From positions 3,873,501-3,937,500 of the forward strand of contig CM051030.1 in assembly GCA_027627225.1 (NCBI GenBank): a DNA stretch of 64,000 nucleotides, written 5' to 3'. The notes below the pieces were generated by a model. That model saw nothing but the letters and a program-made list of their open reading frames with translations, had not been told where the DNA came from and ran no database searches. The stretch comes from Congeria kusceri. Its lineage: Eukaryota > Mollusca > Bivalvia > Myida > Dreissenidae. Below are positions 60,410 through 64,000 of this stretch, in pieces. The number at the start of each line of letters is the position of its first letter. Within the stretch, counting starts at the first letter, position 1. The translations under genes were made by a program, and so were the position numbers.

Positions 60410-61070
60410 TAGGTAATGAAATATGAATTGTCGAAACACCAAAGCAATTTTCCAGCTACCGGTAAACTGAACAAAGCTGTCCACAAACAAAGTTTTGCCA
60501 ATGAGATTTTTTTTATCTTATAAGATTGTGTTTATTATTTAAAGATGATTAACGAGTGCATGTAAAGAAATATGATCTGTCGAAATACCAAAGCACTAAC
60601 CAGCTAGATCTAAATTGTACAAAGCTGCCCACAAACACAGTTTTGCCAAAATGATCTTTTATCTCATAAGATCATTTTTACTTTTTAAAAGTTTGAGTAC
60701 GTCAGCACTTGGGTTAACAAACGTGTGTAATGAAATATGAACTGTCGAAATACCAAAGTATTTGCCAGCTAAATTGTAAAAAACTGCCCACAAACACAGT
60801 TTTGCCCAAATGATCTTTTTTCTCAAAAGGTTACTTTTACTATTTAAAGTTTCCGGTACGCCACCAATTGGATTAACATGTGTGTAATGAAATATGAACT
60901 GTCGAAACACCAAACCATTGCCAGCTAAACTGTACAAAGCTGCGCACAAAGAAAGTTTTGCCAAAATGATTTTTATCTCATAAGATTTTTTGTTACTATT
61001 TGAAGATTTGGGTACGTCAGCACTTGAGTTAACAAACGTGTGTAATGAAATGTAAACCATCAACAAATAA
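60410..61070. repeat. ~160-bp tandem repeat, 4-5 copies
   Basis: gaaatatgaactgtcgaaat, accaaag, ccagcta, cacaaacacagttttgcc and cttttatctcataag recur at 60416, 60567, 60730, 60890 and, diverged, 61048. The minus-strand open frame (60659-61123) is a repeat artefact. Confidence 0.85.
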
Positions 61071-61182
61071 AACATGGACGGTAATTTAGGTTGTGTACGG
61101 TCCAGCGAACAATTTATGGCCAAAATGAAGCCAAATTAAAGATCCTTTAGTGTTTCGCCTAAAACGCCTAGCTGTTACTTAT

Positions 61183-61510
61183 GGCGGCGGCGGCGGCGTT
61201 ACTGGCGGAGGCGCCCCCTTCAGTTTGTGCAAACAATAACTTGATAAGTTTTCATTATCATTATGAAAGTTTAGGGAAGTGTTAGTAGGCATAAAAGGAA
61301 GGTTAAGTTCGATTTTCGGCATCATTGCTATTATCGTACTTGAATTCTGCGTCGTTAAAAAAACTAGTTCAAATAAGGCTTGTGCAGAAAATAACTTGAG
61401 AAGTTTTTGTGCAATCATTATGAAACTTTAGGGAAGTGTTACTACAGTTAGTATGTATAAAAGGAACGTTAAGTTTGGTTTTCGGCATAATTGCTCATAT
61501 CGTACTTTTT
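61183..61510. repeat. GGC run plus ~160-bp tandem duplication
   Basis: A short ggc/gcc run (61183-61198) is followed by two diverged copies of cttgtgcagaaaataacttg, agaag, gaaactttagggaagtgtta and ggttaagttcgattttcggc. Confidence 0.8.
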
Positions 61511-61699
61511 TACTTATCATTATTTTAATGTTGCAATATTGCATAAATTGGCTATGTCGTTGATTTTGTGACAAATAATACAAATACGGCATTTTGTACA
61601 AATTCGAAAATACAAACCCCAAAAATGATACAAATCGACAAGTTTGGAAGGAATCATAAGGAACAAAATTTTTTGCAGAATATGAAAGAAAAGGAATAT

Positions 61700-62232
61700 C
61701 ATTTCTAATGATTAATGAACGACAACTATGGTTGGACATTGGGGGTAATGATTAATGAAAGACAACTATGGTTGGACATTGAAGGTAATGATTAATGAAC
61801 GACAACTATGATTAGACATTGGAGGTAATGATTAACAAACGACAACTATGGTTGGAAATTGGGGTAATGATTAATGAACGACAACTATGGTTGAAAATTG
61901 GGGGTAATGATTAATGAACGACAACTATGGTTGAAAATTGGGGGTAATGATTAATGAACGACAACTATGTTGGAAATTGGAGGTAATGATTAATGAACGA
62001 CAACTATGGTTGGAAATTTTGAGGTAATGATTAATGAACTACAACTATGGTTGGACATTGGAGGTAATGATTAATGAGCGACGACTATGGCTGGACATTG
62101 GAGGTAATGATTAATGAACGACAACTATGGTTGGACATTTTGAGGTAATGATTAATGAACGACAACTATGGTTGGACATTGGAGGTAATGATTAATGAGC
62201 GACGACTATGGCTGGACATCGGAGGTAATGAT
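61700..62232. repeat. Minisatellite, ~40-bp unit, about 13 copies
   Basis: The unit ggtaatgattaatgaacgac/aactatggttggacattgga repeats with small changes. A pair of variant units (gagcgacgactatggctgga) occurs twice about 120 bp apart, suggesting a duplicated block of units. Confidence 0.95.
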
Positions 62233-62434
62233 GACGAAACTTGGTTGAGTTTTGAGGAGGTATAGGAGAAGGCTTGAATCGAAAAGAAGTTTGACTGGAT
62301 GTGAAAATAAAGTTTCGTTAATGGAGAATATTTGACCGAAAACACCTGGAGCCAAATTGCAAAGCCCTACTTTTATGACTTTTATGACTTATGCCATTTG
62401 CAAACATTATAGTGTATATTCTAACATTATAATC

Positions 62435-62610
62435 GCTAATTTTTCTATAGACAAAGAACAAAATTATCGTTGTTATGCTACCCAATAAACAACGCAAAAA
62501 GAAGTCCCGATTTTAAGCGGAGCATAGTTAAAAGTAGTTCCAATTACAATTGCAAAAATATATGTCAAATCATGGTAGAATCGAAATAAGTTTCCAAATT
62601 GTTGTTTATT
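62435..62610. repeat. Dispersed repeat (tttctatagacaaagaac family), copy 5
   Basis: ctaatttttctatagacaaa, gaacaaaattatcgttgtta and gtcaaatcatggtagaatcg occur in the usual order. Confidence 0.85.
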
Positions 62611-63110
62611 GACCGATAAACATCGATAAACCGAAAAATTAACAATGTTAACATTTTTTGCTCGCTATATTAGTTCCTCACAATGCACATCTGGCGAATA
62701 ACGTGTGTTATACAATCTTGTATTACATGATATTCCTGCACACCTGCTCTATATCATTGATTGTGGGGAATTCGATATTATTTATATCATGTTAAGTTGA
62801 ATTTTGTATCATTTTGTGAAATATGAGCGTATATAACCGAATACACAGAATATTTTACACAGTAAGAAGATGGGACCGGTTTTTTACATCGGGGTTAATC
62901 TAATGTATTATGTTCGTATGTTTTGCACGTTCGGTATTTTGAGTGCCTTAAATTGCGTATTAAATCTTCAATCTTCGTTTTCAAATTCTTTTAAGATATT
63001 GTGGAATTAGTAAGAAACTGGTGTTTTATAACATCCGTTGGAAATTGTTGGTTATTAAACATGATAAATGTAGTTTATCATATTTATGATTAATAATTCT
63101 ATAATGATAC
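62611..63110. other. Gene-free AT-rich stretch
   Basis: Nothing recognised. Confidence 0.5.
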
Positions 63111-63139
63111 TAGCAGGGGCTTCCCCAGGCCGTTTTAGC

Positions 63140-63159
63140 GCCCCGGGAACGGGGCGCTT
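63140..63159. repeat. GC-rich hairpin
   Basis: gcgccccgggaacggggcgc has a perfect 8-bp stem and a 4-nt loop in otherwise AT-rich DNA. Related GC-rich words (cccggggcgcc, cccggtgcgcc) follow within 80 bp. Confidence 0.8.
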
Positions 63160-63930
63160 GAATTTTACCTTGAACATTCCCGGGGCGCCTTAAATTAGTG
63201 TTGCACTTATAAACATCGCCCGGTGCGCCTGTATTTTATCAATTAATCAACTATGTTGGCTGAGGTAGACCAACAGTACCTGCTGTGAAAGCTAATCTCT
63301 TGCGTCATAAAGGCAGTTTTTCACTCTATAAATATGTACACCCACTCAACCAAGTCGGTGAATGATCAAAACGAGTGTCGCTTCGCCGAAAGTTTTCGTT
63401 ATTTGCAGTTATTCCTAAGCCGCAATTAATCATAGTGAAGCCCTGCCCCTGTAGGCGGAGTTTCATTACGCAGTAAAATCGATATAAGCCAATAGAAACG
63501 CTCAGGTTATCTTCGCTGTGGAACGACGTTATCATTGACGAATCGGCGCAATCGGCATGTATCCACACACAAGTAACCTCATATTCGCGTCAAAACAAAC
63601 CCTCGCCCTTTCGTATTTCATAATATCCACACTTATTTATTTGCTAAATTTAATAACTACAATAAAAAATAAACTGCGAAAATCAGTCTAAAATACGCTA
63701 ATATGAAATCGTAATCGGAAAAGCTGTTGTAGTTTCGTAAAATAAGCTGTCTTGTTTTACATGCATGCCATGTAAAACCCGTCTTTTCTACAAAAGAGCG
63801 CGAAATGTCTGCTGACAACCACGACGTCACGTTCCAAGCATTGAAAGCGTGCGTGTACGGACCATGTGTTTAGTAACATTTGACGCGCGTAGGCACGACG
63901 TCACGAGGAAATTTTCCCGCCATAGCTAAT
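63160..63930. other. Gene-free stretch
   Basis: No supported gene. The minus-strand frame 63326-63568 has no recognisable domain. Two acgacgtcac words (63820-63905) are noted but not interpreted. Confidence 0.45.
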
Positions 63931-64000
63931 TTTTCTATAGACAAAGAACAAAATTATCGTTGTTAAACTGCCCATAAACAACGCAAAAAGAAGTCCCGAA
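63930..64000. repeat. Dispersed repeat (tttctatagacaaagaac family), copy 6, cut by window edge
   Basis: ctaatttttctatagacaaa, gaacaaaattatcgttgtta and gcaaaaagaagtcccga are almost identical to 62440-62510. Confidence 0.9.

Noticed and set aside
60659..61123. 154-codon minus-strand frame
   Set aside because: It follows the ~160-bp tandem repeat, and the unit's stops are absent only by chance in this stretch.
57813..64000. First exon of the Rh gene
   Set aside because: I looked for an ATG followed by a hydrophobic helix and a phase-1 donor on the minus strand and found no convincing candidate. It is probably outside the window.

Overview
The window is eukaryotic, AT-rich genomic DNA, most likely from a bivalve mollusc. 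The evidence is one intron-rich animal gene, several mollusc-style SINE and LINE copies, and a very high load of short tandem and dispersed repeats. Dreissena is a guess from the look of the repeats and is not proven. There is no bacterial-style gene organisation, and most long open frames are accidents of tandem repeats.

The one clear host gene is an Rh-type (RhBG/RhCG/Rh50-like) ammonium transporter on the minus strand. Eight exons lie between 57763 and 36683. They join in compatible phases and carry both pore histidines, and the final exon ends at a stop codon. The first exon (N-terminus) was not found and probably lies beyond 64000. The exon at 52211-52355 has an in-frame TGA best explained by two compensating one-base indels. 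Its introns are packed with repeats: a roughly 40-copy minisatellite (49900-51725), ACT-rich microsatellite DNA (54140-54520), rolling-circle-like elements, an L1/Tx1-type LINE, and a composite element with fragments of a His-Me endonuclease and a Mutator-like transposase. The last intron also holds an array built from the last exon's own acceptor site.

Layout: 1-1840 is a 30-bp satellite cut by the window edge. 2010-7400 holds foldback and TIR elements and a 27-copy minisatellite that grew from the end of one TIR element. 7834-12215 holds dispersed elements and a SINE. 14177-16229 is a LINE flanked by a 191-bp direct repeat. 16339-29500 is a mosaic of TIR elements, tRNA-like MITEs, perfect hairpins and a few weak exon candidates. 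30393-35701 is more dispersed elements. 36683-57763 is the Rh gene with its invaded introns. 57920-64000 is TIR elements and tandem repeats.

The theme of the mobile DNA is a set of element families that start near AACAAG followed by a short hairpin and end with a hairpin followed by GCTAAAA or GGCATAAAA. They carry inverted subterminal repeats and show no clear target duplication. This resembles non-autonomous Helentron/Helitron2-type rolling-circle transposons. Many carry internal tandem repeats of about 140-165 bp.
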